64,000 nucleotides of DNA, taken from Verpa conica. Its lineage: Eukaryota > Ascomycota > Pezizomycetes > Pezizales > Morchellaceae. This document shows, in pieces, positions 10,420 to 21,846 of the stretch. The position numbers and the translations under genes are program-made. Every line of letters begins with the position of its first letter. Positions within the stretch are counted from its first letter, which is position 1. The notes beneath the pieces were generated by a model. That model was not told where the DNA came from, ran no database searches, and saw nothing but the letters and a program-made list of their open reading frames with translations. The DNA lies in assembly GCA_033030425.1 (NCBI GenBank), contig JAUFSD010000003.1, positions 3,224,001 through 3,288,000 of the forward strand, read 5' to 3'.

Positions 10420-13013
10420 GGTGATAGTTATTGCTAGGATCTAGGGGGGGGACAGGTGGGGGTTTAGGCTGTATGATTGCTATAGTTGAATGAAAGGGCT
10501 TTTTACCTTCATGAGAGCCTTATTGTCATCTATGGGTAGCTGGTATTATTTGTCTCATTTGTTGTGGATGTAAGGGCTTGGGTGCTACAGGAGATCAGTG
10601 ACTCGGGCCCGGAAAATTCCGTGATTGGTGTCCATTATTATCTTTCGGCAGATACGAGTAGGGGATATGTTGTGCCCTCTAAATATAAGGGCTTTTTTAT
10701 TGCACTATGACTATTCCAGCTTTGGCAGTGGGATACGACGCTCAATACTTCACTTTGATTTGCCCTTTAGGGTGCCTTATAAGGTCCGGGGATATAGACT
10801 TACCCTGGGTTTCTACAGTTAACGCTTGGAGAAGAGTTTTACCTGATAGCCTAACTTCAGCTCTGTAGTCTGATACGGTTCTGCTAGACCGTCTACATCT
10901 AGAAGTTATCAATATGGACTTCTTCTGTCTATGCGGGTCGTATATGCATGCGTTGCAGATCACATGTGCAAGTCTCTGATAGGCTGTTCTTGATACATCT
11001 AGTTAAGTACATATTGAAATCCTCTGAAATACAGGTAAATACTACAGTGTTTGATCTGGGAATTATTCGGGCAAAAATAATTATATTTGAATAAACCCCT
11101 AATATAAGCTAAGCAAAGCCAGCTGCGGAGAAAGGTCTGTCCTATAGATAAAGTAATACACTTCAATCAAATAAACAATAAGTAAAGAGAACCCTATAGC
11201 GTGGAGGGCTGTATATCCTAGTCAAAGGGACTTCAAATGGAGGGCGTAATATGAATGCGTGGGTTGTACCCATACTAGATAGCTGCTTTCCATGAAACAG
11301 GGGTCTGACTGGTAGTTTATATCTAAGGAGACCTAGTATCTGGGCCTATACATAAACATTTTGTTACTACCAAGTATATCTTTGGGGTATCTGGCAAACC
11401 TACCTGTTGAGCTAAGGCAGTCTTCTGATCATCGCTTAGTGTATTCCAGCCGTGCGGGATTTTCCATTGTCCTTTGGCAATCATTAGTCTCCAGCAGAGA
11501 CTACAGTGGCAGTCAAGCAATCTCTATTCAGATTACGGGTGGCATTGTTCGCTAAAGCCTTTTCGGTAATCTTTAGGACTACAGAAACTATAACCCCTGA
11601 AATAACTGCTATAGCTCAGTCATAGACAGCATAGATAAGGAAAATCAAGCTGGCTACTTTTTCCGTATCTATACTTCCAGCAGTAAGGCTATAAGCCTAA
11701 ACACAGACTTTTCCTAATAGCAGAGGCATTTTTATTGGTAGAGGACAAGCCTATGACGAATGCCAGGATTGGCGCCCACATAAAGTTGTGGTGGCTGACA
11801 GGCCTAGGAGGAAATAGCTAGTAATGTACCTAATAGTTCCTGAATTGTAGTGTGTTTTATTTAGATTTATCTTGAGGTGGTTTGGGGGTGATTCCGGAGT
11901 TTGTGAAACCGCCTCGCTACGAGTTCAGGGTCTGATATTAGCCCAAAAGCCGTTTAATAGTTCAATAACTATCAGGGCCTCAAGAGGTCCTGGACAGTTG
12001 TGTAGGTTAAAATGTGGTTGATTGGGCCTCTGGAAAGGAGAGACCGCCTTGGGTAGGGCTCAGATGGTTTCTTGCATGATTACCCGATCACCCATGGCGG
12101 ACCTATTCGGCATCTCTTTTGTGGTCTGGGGGATTGTATCGGGCGGCAAGATGCCTGCGGATTGAGAGGAAGTTTGCTGGAAGTAGGATCTTTAGCACTC
12201 TTGCTTACTCTTTCTGGGGCAGAGGCCTTTGTGTATCGCTCTTGGTGGAGGAGGAGGATGGGTTGGGATGGTAGGTGTAGATTATGGCAGAAGGCGGTGT
12301 AGGAATAGGCCTCTAAAAGAACAAAGAAAGGGTGTTTTGGGTTCGATAGTGGTGCAGGTCAATGCTAAGCTTTGAGGCTCTTGCCTCAAATTGGGGGCTC
12401 TGTTCCGCGGATAAGACTACCGTAGAAAATACAGGGGGAAAGACATACTGCGGGTCTAGAATTCCCCTTAATGCCGTTCACAAGACTCCCGGATAGGGTT
12501 TAATAACATTCTAAATATTTTAGTAAGGCCTAGATCGGGATTTGAGGTGTAAATAAGTCAAAGATATATCGTCAGTGGTATAACTGCGGAACAGAGTAGT
12601 ATTAAAGACAGGTTATCCGGGTTTGTACTGTGTTCTGGTTTGCTGGCCCATGATTTTGCTACTGATAAGGAAATTCATTTTTAACACATTTGCTCTTCCA
12701 TATTGAATATCTCGCGTTACATGCATGTACTTAACTATAATTTAATATAAAAAGGCTCCGGAAATAAAAAGCCACATTGTATCTAGGAAACATACTCTAA
12801 CTGTGATCATATGTTTGATATCAAAGGAATGGGTATAGAGTAGGATAGATATCCGGCTATAAGAACAACTAACACCAGAACAAGAGAGATGTAGAAATAA
12901 AACTATTGATGGACGGCTTTAGAGAGTGCTTGGAGGCTGTTAGTTTATATCTCTGAGATATTAGCGCTAGGAAATTTGTGTTGATCCTCACAAAATAAAT
13001 CAATCTTATCTGT
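10420..13013. other. gene-poor AT-rich block
   Basis: About 2.6 kb with no open frame I can assign. Short opposite-strand fragments near 11323-11520 and around 12100-12300 read as peptide-like for 60-75 codons and then break, so they may be decayed coding or transposon relics, but nothing names a family. A perfect 8-base stem hairpin lies at 12371-12390. Confidence 0.4.
12371..12390. repeat. hairpin with GAGGC-TCTT-GCCTC core
   Basis: TTTGAGGC, loop TCTT, GCCTCAAA: an exact 8-base inverted repeat. The same 14-base core occurs once more near 36675, where the flanking stem bases differ but still pair. Confidence 0.55.
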
Positions 13014-15817
13014 TTAGAGAAATAGGATTGCAGTAGATCCTAGCAACCCAGGATTTAATAATTCAATGATCCAGATATATGCCATCAGTAGCTCTGTTGT
13101 TTCACCCATCTGAACTAGCTTCATGAAAGCTGAATTAGGGTTAGCCGCCGACACTAGAATGTCTATGTGACCCGGGCCTAGCATTTTCTTGCTCGATATT
13201 CGTCCAGCAAGTCTGATAAAAGGTTTCCTACTCTTGGAGCCATAGCCGACATTACAATATTCCTGGGTCACATGGGGGTGTTCCTTTGTCCATTCTGGTG
13301 GAGCAACGCACAAAGTTTGACCGAGATGAGGCAAAAGCTTAAAGGAGAGGCTCTGGTCATTTGCCCGATTTCTGTACCACCCAAGAATACTAATTTTAAC
13401 TAAGTACTTGCTGAGATTTTTGAATCGAGTCTTTTCTCCTTCCTCCATCCGATCACCTATCCACGAATGTACCAGCGGGTGGACCGAGTATATCATTTCG
13501 CCTCTATCCCAGATGATAAGGGAGAAAGAAATAAGCCTTGCAATGCCTTCACGCCATCGAAAGTTGTCCCAGTCGGTACCGCTGCGGTCTTTAAGTATTC
13601 GTAGTACTTCGTTAGGTAATTCTTTTGGTATTGGTTCTCCCTGTAGACTTATGCTAGCCAATCTGAATATTTCTTCTGGAATATCTTCGTGGTGTAAGAA
13701 TCCGAAGATTTGTAAAATCTCCGCCGAAACTGGATCTAAACTTTGCACGGCGTTGAAAGACACCTCCCAAGCTGTATAAACTGACCACTTGTAGCTATCG
13801 GAGCCCTGAACGGATCTCCTACTATGTAGAGTTTTCCGGTGTTTCTCATACACACCTAGGTATTCCACAAAGGTGACTGACTGTGCTCTGATAAATGCAC
13901 CAGCCTGGTCAATAGCGAGGGCTAGATAGCTGAGCTTTTCGATAATCGGTCGTGCTTGCTGCCTCAATTCTTGGTTTGATGGGTCCATCTTTGCGGCTTT
14001 GAGCAGTAGATCTACTGCTTCGTCATATTGCATATCTTTGATTTCTTGACTTTCGGTGCCGTGTATGCTGCTCTCAGGATTTCGACTGGTCAAAAGGATA
14101 TTTCCTCTATTTCCAGATGGAAAAAGTCTAGCGATATCCTGCTCTGGATCGTCCGCATTATCAATGATAAGAAGCCACTCTTCATGGGTTGTCGTGAGCC
14201 ATTGTTTCACGGTGTCAGAGCTCTCTCCGACGCCGACTATTTGTGCGATTTTCTGATAGCTTTTTTCTGCCGATTCTTCGTTCGTGGCATCAATCCAGAA
14301 TATCCCCCAAAAGCTAAAAAAACGTGACGTTAAGCACAGCCAAAACCAACTATGTACAGGATCTGTAATACTTACTAGTCACGGTGGTCCTCGGCGAACT
14401 TCAGTGCAACTTGGGTCTTCCCTGAGCCACCCATGCCATACAAAACAAAACTACGTCTCGGGTGGACTTTCGGAGATACTTTCTTTGACAAGATGCAGTT
14501 GCCTATCTGTTTAAGGAGTTCGTGGCGTCCAGTAAAAATAGCACTCGTATTACGAGGAACAATGTAGTATGTATTTTTTGGTATCTCAGCCAGCACAGGG
14601 TCTTCTACTATATCACTCACTTTAGTAAAGGAGTAATCGACAGGTTTCTGGAGGGAATATGAACCTTTGGCGTGCTTGCAGAGCCGAGAAATTGAAGCGA
14701 TGATTGAACGAAATGCAGAATCATTTTTGTCTTTCAATCGGCCCATATTGAGGTGGTTTGTATTGATTGACCTGGTTCTCTCACCCAGCCCTAAAATCGC
14801 TGAAAATTCGGCAACCTAAGTACGTGGTATTAGGGGGGATACTTTTTATCGAAATTCTGCAAGGGCGTATATGCCTACCGCATGTGGGTTTCCACTGTCA
14901 ACAGCCTCATAAAAGCATTCAACTGCAATATTATGTTTCTTGATGAGGTGAGGAAAGCTATCGAGTTGGTCCCGTAATGTTTCTGATCCGCAGTTGAGAG
15001 ATCTTAGGAGCTCTACATCGATGGTTTTCATCATTCCGTCATAATTGGATTGCTCTATACCGCGGTGAGGCGTCCCGATAAAAATCATGCCACGAGTACA
15101 TTTGGTAAGGAACGAGCGATCATCTGATACCACATCAGAGGCAATAACGGCCTTAAATATGGTCAGTCTGTAAATACCGGGCCTGGGGTTTGAAACGAGG
15201 GTCGATGCTTCTATACCTTCTTTGCGACCAATCCTCCTAAGCCGTGGCATATAAAAATAATTGGGCGTCCGTTGATCTGCATCACCTTAATAACTACACA
15301 TCACAGCAACCATATGGTAGACTTACTTTATCCAGTCTTTCATTTTCAATACAACCGAGCAGGTCTGTTCCGTGATTCGAGACTTTGTTAGTATTTAAGG
15401 CATACCCATACGTCAGGATGCGAGCGTTTGGAAACTCCTCCGGCAAGAGATCTCTTGGCCAGTAGACCTCGCAATTACCCCATGTGGATCGAGAGTCACC
15501 AACAGCTCCATGAATAAAAATGATACTGTTTTTAGGGGATTCTGGTTAGAAAGGCATATACCACGGGTTCTGGGGGCCTGGGGAAAGAGCTGTATACTCA
15601 ATACATGGTTCGATATTCTCCTTGGAATTCCCATCTGCAAGCACAGTCAACCCACGGTCCTGGTGGGGAGGTGCCCAAGGCTCGGTTTCCTCTATTGGTT
15701 TAATGCTTGCACACTCGATGTGCTCCGTATCGGCACCCACAGCTCTATCCGTATGTGGGGTCTATTATTGGTAAGTAGACATCAGCAAATAATAGAAATA
15801 TTACTCACAACTTCCAT
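13014..15817 (-). CDS. NLR/STAND protein: alpha/beta-hydrolase-like, NB-ARC, short TPR remnant
   Basis: Fungal NOD-like receptor of the type used in non-self recognition. Exons in transcript order: 15817-15809, 15761-15562, 15525-15327, 15285-15217, 15151-14879, 14815-14376 and 14313-13014, about 829 residues, all phases closing. The first exon encodes only Met-Glu-Val; one intron (15526-15561) is just 36 bases. Residues about 50-230 are a DUF676/SesB-like esterase domain (GLTVLAD, IIFIHGAVGDSRSTW, WPRDLLPEEFPNARILTYGY, IFIGTPHRG). The nucleophile elbow reads CHGLGGL, with Gly at about residue 151 where the family usually has Ser. The NB-ARC follows: P-loop GMGGSGKT near 377-384, Walker B LLIIDNADD near 445, ILLTSRN, and LALAIDQAGAFI. 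The C-terminus holds about one TPR-like unit (LGPGHIDILVSAAN) and then stops; relatives usually carry many, so it is truncated or decayed. Confidence 0.85.
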
Positions 15818-16591
15818 TTCTAACTTTTATGTTTCGCTCGTTTTAAGAGTGCTTAACGTTTTACTTAATCAGCTACTTTGACTGTAGAATGCAAGCGCTA
15901 CGGTAATAACCTCGCAGGGCGAAGAAGAGTGAGATTTAAAAGATCTTTCCTTCTGCCGGATCAAGCTTGATTCTGCATAGTAAGCGCTACAGTGTATCGA
16001 TTGGTCCAAGTTGATTGGTCTCGATTTTCTAGGTGCACTTTAGAGCCTTACATCTTGAGTCATACTGGATTGAGCAAGGATGCATGGTAAAGCCTTGCGC
16101 ACCATATCTCTGCCGCACTTTTACTAGGAGTTGTTTCAAGGCTTTAGGTATCTCGTTCTCTTAAACTATTGGATGGACTATCGGGGCGCAGGGAAGTAAT
16201 GTGCATCGGCTTCTAAGCCTCAACATCCAGTTTTTACGTATTGTAGTGGAAGCATACAGGGGTGAAGTTAGAATCGCCAGGGTATCGGGAGTGAATTTAC
16301 AGCCTAACTACTGTGGCTGACAATAACACTTGAGCCGCACACATAGTAGAGTCAAATGGCTTACTTGCGCAGAGATTATTGGTCGCCCACTACTGCTTCC
16401 TTATAAAGCACGGCCTAACTATTGATTACTTACTTGTCTAGTATAGGGTTATTTCTCTTTTTGGAAATTTCAATACAAATAGACTTCTGTTTAGCATAAA
16501 ATAGAATTCTCAGGGGGAAAAAACCCCGTTTTGGTTCGCCTTAAAAAATTATACGCATATTTAAGTTACAAAAATCAAAAACTGGATATCA
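15818..16591. other. intergenic spacer between NLR promoter and tRNA-Ile
   Basis: About 770 bases, AT-rich, no gene seen. The first part is presumably the NLR promoter. A run of A/T immediately precedes the tRNA gene. Confidence 0.45.
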
Positions 16592-16687
16592 ACCCTTGTG
16601 ACGCAGTGGTTAGCGTGTCGTTCTTATACTAAGTATTATCACTTGTATGCAATGCGAAAGCCGTCAGTTCGACCCTGACCTGGGGTA
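16592..16687 (+). tRNA. tRNA-Ile(UAU) with a 23-base intron
   Basis: Folds as a full cloverleaf. Acceptor strand ACCCTTG (16592-16598) faces CTGGGGT (16680-16686); discriminator A is at 16687. D stem ACGC/GCGT encloses AGTGGTTA. The anticodon stem TCGTT/TGCGA encloses CTTATA, with anticodon TAT, then an intron of 23 bases one base 3' of the anticodon, then A. Variable loop AAGCC. T stem GTCAG/CTGAC encloses TTCGACC. A T-run from about 16689 is a Pol III terminator. Two mismatches (T6-T67 and T31-T39) keep me from full confidence that it is active. tRNA-Ile(UAU) carries an intron in other ascomycetes such as budding yeast, which agrees. Confidence 0.72.
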
Positions 16688-17777
16688 GATTTTTTTGCAT
16701 TTTTCAACTCCCCGGAAACATGTTGCTATCCGTTCGTCGAGCCTCCTAGGTGAAGGAATTCGCGAGTTTTTATTTTTTTACCCAGAGAATATATGGTATT
16801 GTCGCAATAGGTATCGTCTGACATCACCCCAAATGTTCTCCCACTAGTTCTTTCGCTACTTTTTAGTTAGCAGCTTCATTAAACGAGTGATATTCCATGA
16901 TACAATTATGGTAGAAAAAATATGTGGCGCATGGTTGGTAAATGTTGTGGTCTCTCCGCAACCTTTCGGGTGGTATTCCCACACAACCGTACTGAAACCC
17001 TAGCAGAACCCTCGGGCGAGTAACAGTAACAGGGTCGAACATGCAATATATAGTAAAAAGATTATCAAAAGGGTAGTCCCCGATACAAATCTAGGCACGA
17101 GCTGGAGTCATGACTACCGGTTAACAGTATAACCTACAGCGAACCACGAACTGCCCCACTCCACGCGTCTCCAAAGTCTCAATGAACCGACAAAGCATCA
17201 TCCCCGGCACCAACATCACCCTCCAGATCCCCACCACTCGCTATAATAACATAAGCACTATACTACCACAAGAGGAAGGATGCTAACTGTGTAAGTCGCC
17301 GAAATATATAAATTGCCTTATCTCATTTCCCGAAACACTACTAGTGTTTCCGTTATGTCAAATTAGGATATATTTTCTCATTCGTACACCTAAAATCCTG
17401 GGTAATCAAGAATAAAGACCAGCGGTCTACCTGCCAATCTAGCTAGCTACACCTGTATGGGACTCCTATTGGAGAAGATGCCTCCAGCACAGTGCTCGAG
17501 TGATGATGCATGACACAACTCTGGTTTCAAAACACACGGTACATATAGTTTCCAGGCTAGGCTGTAGTCACCTAACTAAGAGTACCAGAAATTCAACAGC
17601 AAACATTTATCTCGAGCAACTACTACACTCATATTATACGAGCATTGAAACAATTTAGTATACAAACCTCAGCCATTAGACTAATTCTATCAGATAACTA
17701 GAGAAAAGCTATCTTGTGGCTAGTCGTCTTACAATTGATGATAATTGGATACTCCAGCCTATTATCTCATAGAAGAC
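16688..17777. other. intergenic spacer
   Basis: About 1.1 kb with no open frame of note. It begins with the tRNA-Ile terminator. Nothing else recognised. Confidence 0.45.
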
Positions 17778-18837
17778 TTAAGCTTGGTTAATGTACTTAC
17801 TAACAACCCTCACTACGTCCTCTTTACCCTCCTCAATCATCTTCATTTCAAACATTCTCCATTCATCCCACCACCACCCGTGCGTAACGGCATCAACCTC
17901 ACCCATGCACCTCCCAGTGTTCCATGGCTTCTTGACAATATAATGTAAATTCCTTACCTCTTCGTCTCTCCACATCTCCGGGTGCTCATATCTAGCTGTC
18001 TTGATTGCGTTGTACTGCCACCCTATTGGCTTCCATTTTCCTTTATAGAATTCAGCTAGGAAGTCTTGATCTGGAAAGGTGAATGTAGACACAAGTTCCG
18101 AACTATACAGGAACTCTTTCATTGCCGTAAATACCTCCTCAGAGGGATGGAGAAGGACGAGACCAGAGTTAAGAAGTGTGTGAGTTCGGACAGAAGTTGG
18201 AAGCACTGGGGTTGGGGATGTGAGAGCAGCAGGGTGTGTAAGAGGTGTATATGCACAATTTTCGGGAGTCCTATATAGAAAATATTGGTAAAAATCCTAT
18301 AGTCAACTAGAGGTCATAGGAAACTCACCAATCTTTAGGTGCCCAAGAAGCTTTGGCAATATTACAAACGCAGGCATGATTCGCAGCAATCCAATCCTTC
18401 GGAATATCAATATCAAACAGCTCGTCCATATTCCGCATTACCATCATATCACCATCCAATAACACCAGCTTCTATAAAAACGATTTGTAATCTGCAATAC
18501 CATGAAAGCTAGGATATATACGTACCTCAAACTCCTTGAATTGAAACACGACCAACTTAGTCCATGTGTCCTCGAAGCGATCAGCTACAACATCCACCTT
18601 TTTCTTTGGTCTCAAAGGTTCCACCACTACAACACGTAACCCGAAGTTGATAATTGTATTGAATTCTTCCTGTGGCATTGAAGGTGTAACAACGACAATG
18701 AGGGGATACTTTGAATTGACCCTCTGAAGCGAGTAGCCGAGAATAATCACACCAGGGAGGTATGAAGCACTGGTCAAAACAACAATCCAAGCTCTCGGAG
18801 GTTGAGATAAAGATGTAGAGGGGGTTTGAGGAGGCAT
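17778..18837 (-). CDS. GT8-family glycosyltransferase (glycogenin/galactinol synthase-like)
   Basis: Retaining glycosyltransferase of family GT8, transferring a hexose from a UDP-sugar. Exons in transcript order: 18837-18526, 18471-18329 and 18270-17778, about 315 residues. Signs of the family: the N-terminal strand AWIVVLTSASYLPGVIILGYS, then the DxD metal/nucleotide site in KLVLLDGDMMVMRNMDELFD, the conserved LLNSGLVLLHPS block, PDQDFLAEFYKGKWKP, and the closing W..H segment HYIVKKPWNTG. It lacks a signal peptide, so it is probably cytosolic like glycogenin and galactinol synthase. A GTAAGT close to the 3' end (near 17792) could be a further donor, so the last few residues are uncertain. 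The acceptor substrate cannot be read from sequence. Confidence 0.85.
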
Positions 18838-19717
18838 CTAAGAATACTAATTTTATCTCTGCTTGGTAAAATGATTTGATAGATACAAGTTTTAAAGCTG
18901 ATAAATTCGAGATGGATCGATAGCACTTGAGAGGTAATTACCTAGGAAAGGTTCACAGGTAGGGGGCCATTTTCTGTGACTTATGCAGTCTATGGGTCAC
19001 GAACCAACGTGGTCACAACGGCCAATTGAACTAAGACGTGCTAAGGGCAAATCGTTCTTCCTCAGGGTAAGAGATCTTATCTCCCCTAGTAGGCGCTAGT
19101 AGCTTCAAGCCAGAGATACGCCACTACCTGATGTCACCATACATATCACCAGATATAAAACGGACTACGGCTGCGAAACGGCTGCTGCCCCACAATCAAG
19201 ATCTAAATAGATCTGTTACCCCACAGATAAGAGTGTTTCCTGAAAACCCTTCCTGAGATATCGGCAGCTATAAATGGACGTAGATGTGGCCGTATGTACG
19301 AACTGATATCTATGAGATATTAAAGTGGAATATATAAGGGTCCCTATGACTTTTAACCATGTCTAGGGATTTATATATCCTTAATCGACGATAATTCTCA
19401 ATTATTTATCTAGGGATTATTGCGGAGAATCTCGAGCCGTCATGCTATTACACTGGCAAAAACTTGTGTATCTCTGTCATGTGCACCCCCACTGTCCAAG
19501 GCACTAAACCAATCCCTATCAAGATATCCATCTAAGGCTTCATATAGACTAGATCTCTCCCACTACATCCCCACTCTACAAAAGTATGGTAAATCTATTA
19601 TGGATGCGAGATAATCACTCGACTATTTAGTTGCTGCCATACCCCACGTAAACGCTCATCATCGCCCAATCCTACCTCCACGGAACCCTGAGACCACAAA
19701 TTCTCTCCGAGGAAGTC
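18838..19717. other. divergent intergenic region
   Basis: About 880 bases between the divergently transcribed GT8 and CLN3 genes, so it should hold both promoters. No gene or repeat recognised. A short open frame at 19420-19614 has no support. Confidence 0.45.
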
Positions 19718-21846
19718 ATGTCACGGGAATCCCTTTCTTCTCAATATCACTCGAAAAATGCCCCGTTGCCAAAAAGAGGGGACATCTCCCAGAAGCCCTT
19801 ACTGAGCCGAGTTTATAACTCCAGTTCCAGGATTCTTCCACGTCAATCCTCCAGTAATGGTAAACCGGTGTATAATACTTTCATGACAAAATCCCAAAGA
19901 ATAGGCTCCAAAATGGAACAGCGGAAGGGACTCCTCGGGTCACTTTTTCCGGTACCAGCGTTATTATCGATTTCTTTTTGGCTGTTTGGGACACTTGTTA
20001 CTATGCAATTCGGGTTGGTTCCCCATGATAGAGGTTTAATTAAACTGGCTGACGGAAATTACAATATAGGGTTGTTTTGACTGCTGCAAATGAGTGAGTG
20101 AATATTTGAATATTTTTGAATATTTAGTATCTGTAAAACTAACCCTCCATCAGTCTTGTTGGAAATAGTGCGCCACCAGGCCTCATCCTCTTTGCCTATA
20201 CTCTACCATCAGTTCTTGTGCGTACTTTCGTTCCATACATCAAGTTCCCCAAAGTATCAGACCTCTTCTCGTATTTCTATTCGCCAAAAGCATCAGACTA
20301 CTGGAGAGTTCACACCCCCAGCGGCATTCATACACCTGGAACACCTGGCTTTGGTCTCAAGGGGGCAAACAAAGTATCTCAGGAAATCAACTATGCTGCC
20401 CGACTTTCCATCTGTGCTGCATCGTCGTTTCTAGGGCTACAGCTACTTGCATGGGCTGATAACGTTGGTGTACGGATGCTGGGGATCGCGTTGGCTAGTT
20501 TGAGTAGTAATTTGGGAGATATGTAGAGCTCACTGTTCACCTACATGATTGTTTATTCTAATTTTTGAAAGGTCTTTCTACCAACTCGCAACCCGCTACC
20601 CCTCCATGATTGCTCGTTCCTTTGGCGGGTATGCAGCGGGGAGTGGGGCGGCTGGATTAGTTGGGTCTTGCATCTATACTCTCCTCACTACTTCCTTCGG
20701 AGTAACACCTTCTGCGGTGTTGTCTGGTATCGGGCTTGTGCCTACGATAATGCTTATGACCTATTTCTTCGTTCTCCCCTCGCCGAAAGCGTGTGATGAT
20801 GTTGCAATGGCAGATGGTAAAAACGTTGACGATATTCAACTGGAAGAGGTGGGAGGCGCAGATAAAGGCGAAATGATCAGTGATTTGAAGTTAGGTGATA
20901 AGTTACGATTGGTACGCCCTATGATAATCGGATACATGGCACCTCTTGCAATCCTCATGTTCTTGGAAAATATTACTACTCAAGTAAGCACCCTCCGAAT
21001 TTCACTAAAATCACTACAACACTTAATTAACCACCGCGTAATTAGGGTATCCTCCCTACGATCCTCTACCACCTTCCTTTCCGCACTACGTTCACCTCGC
21101 ACGCCGACCTTCTCAACAGCATCTTCACTACCACCCGTGCATTCTACCCATTCTTTTTCACAACATACCAATTCGCAATATTCCTCGGTCGCACATCTAT
21201 AACCGTCTTTAGACTCCCCGGTGGCAATTCCGGTTCCAGCGTAGCATACTGGACACTCTGCCTAATCGAATGCGGTCTCTTCCTATCAATGCTGAACCAA
21301 TCATGGTCAATGACCGCCCCCCAGTTCTCTGACAACCCCGATGTAAATATATTGTTCTCGCCCTTCGTGATCATGGCTCTGATATTCACGATGGGGTTAT
21401 GCGGAGGTCTTGGCATGAGTAATACATACTGGCGAGTCTCTAAAAAGCCACTCCCACCATCGGTTTGGATGGCACTTGATAAAGCTCGTTTGAAACGCCT
21501 GCGTCAGAAACAAAGAAGCTTCGATACGCAAGAAGATGGTGTCCCTACTCCAATAGATGGTGATGGGGAGGATGGGTATTTTGCTCCTAGGCCCAGGATG
21601 AGGAAACTGTTCTCTTCGAGGGGCGGGAATCAGGCACTGTTACATGGTCATGGTGAGCTGGATTCAAAAACTAGGAATATGAAAAGATCGCAGGAGGAGG
21701 AGACGGCGGTGAGAGAGTTTTTGATATCGACTATTGCGTTGCCGGATACGTTGGCTATCATGATTGCTAGTATGGTTAGTATGTGGTTACAGCCTGAGCT
21801 TTGTAGGTGGCAGGTGGGTGGAGGGAGAGATCTCTGTAAAAGGTGA
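19718..21846 (+). CDS. BTN1: CLN3/battenin (Btn1) homologue, lysosomal/vacuolar membrane protein
   Basis: Multi-span protein of the CLN3 family; yeast Btn1 sits in the vacuole membrane and affects pH and basic amino-acid balance. Exons: 19718-20013, 20070-20093, 20154-20522, 20572-20983 and 21046-21846, about 633 residues, with a 24-base second exon. Recognisable family blocks are the first helix SFWLFGTL, then VVLTAAND continuing into LVGNSAPPGLILFAYTLPS and VRTFVPYI, the LGDM-SFYQLATRYP segment followed by the Gly-rich GSGAAGLVGS helix, PMIIGYMAPLAILMFLENI, and ATFYP/YQF-like and GRTSITVF motifs near the end. It is longer than yeast Btn1, mainly by a Ser-rich N-terminal extension of about 80 residues and a charged loop after KKPLPPSVWMAL. 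A GTGGGT near 21812 could be another donor, so the last residues may differ. Confidence 0.85.
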
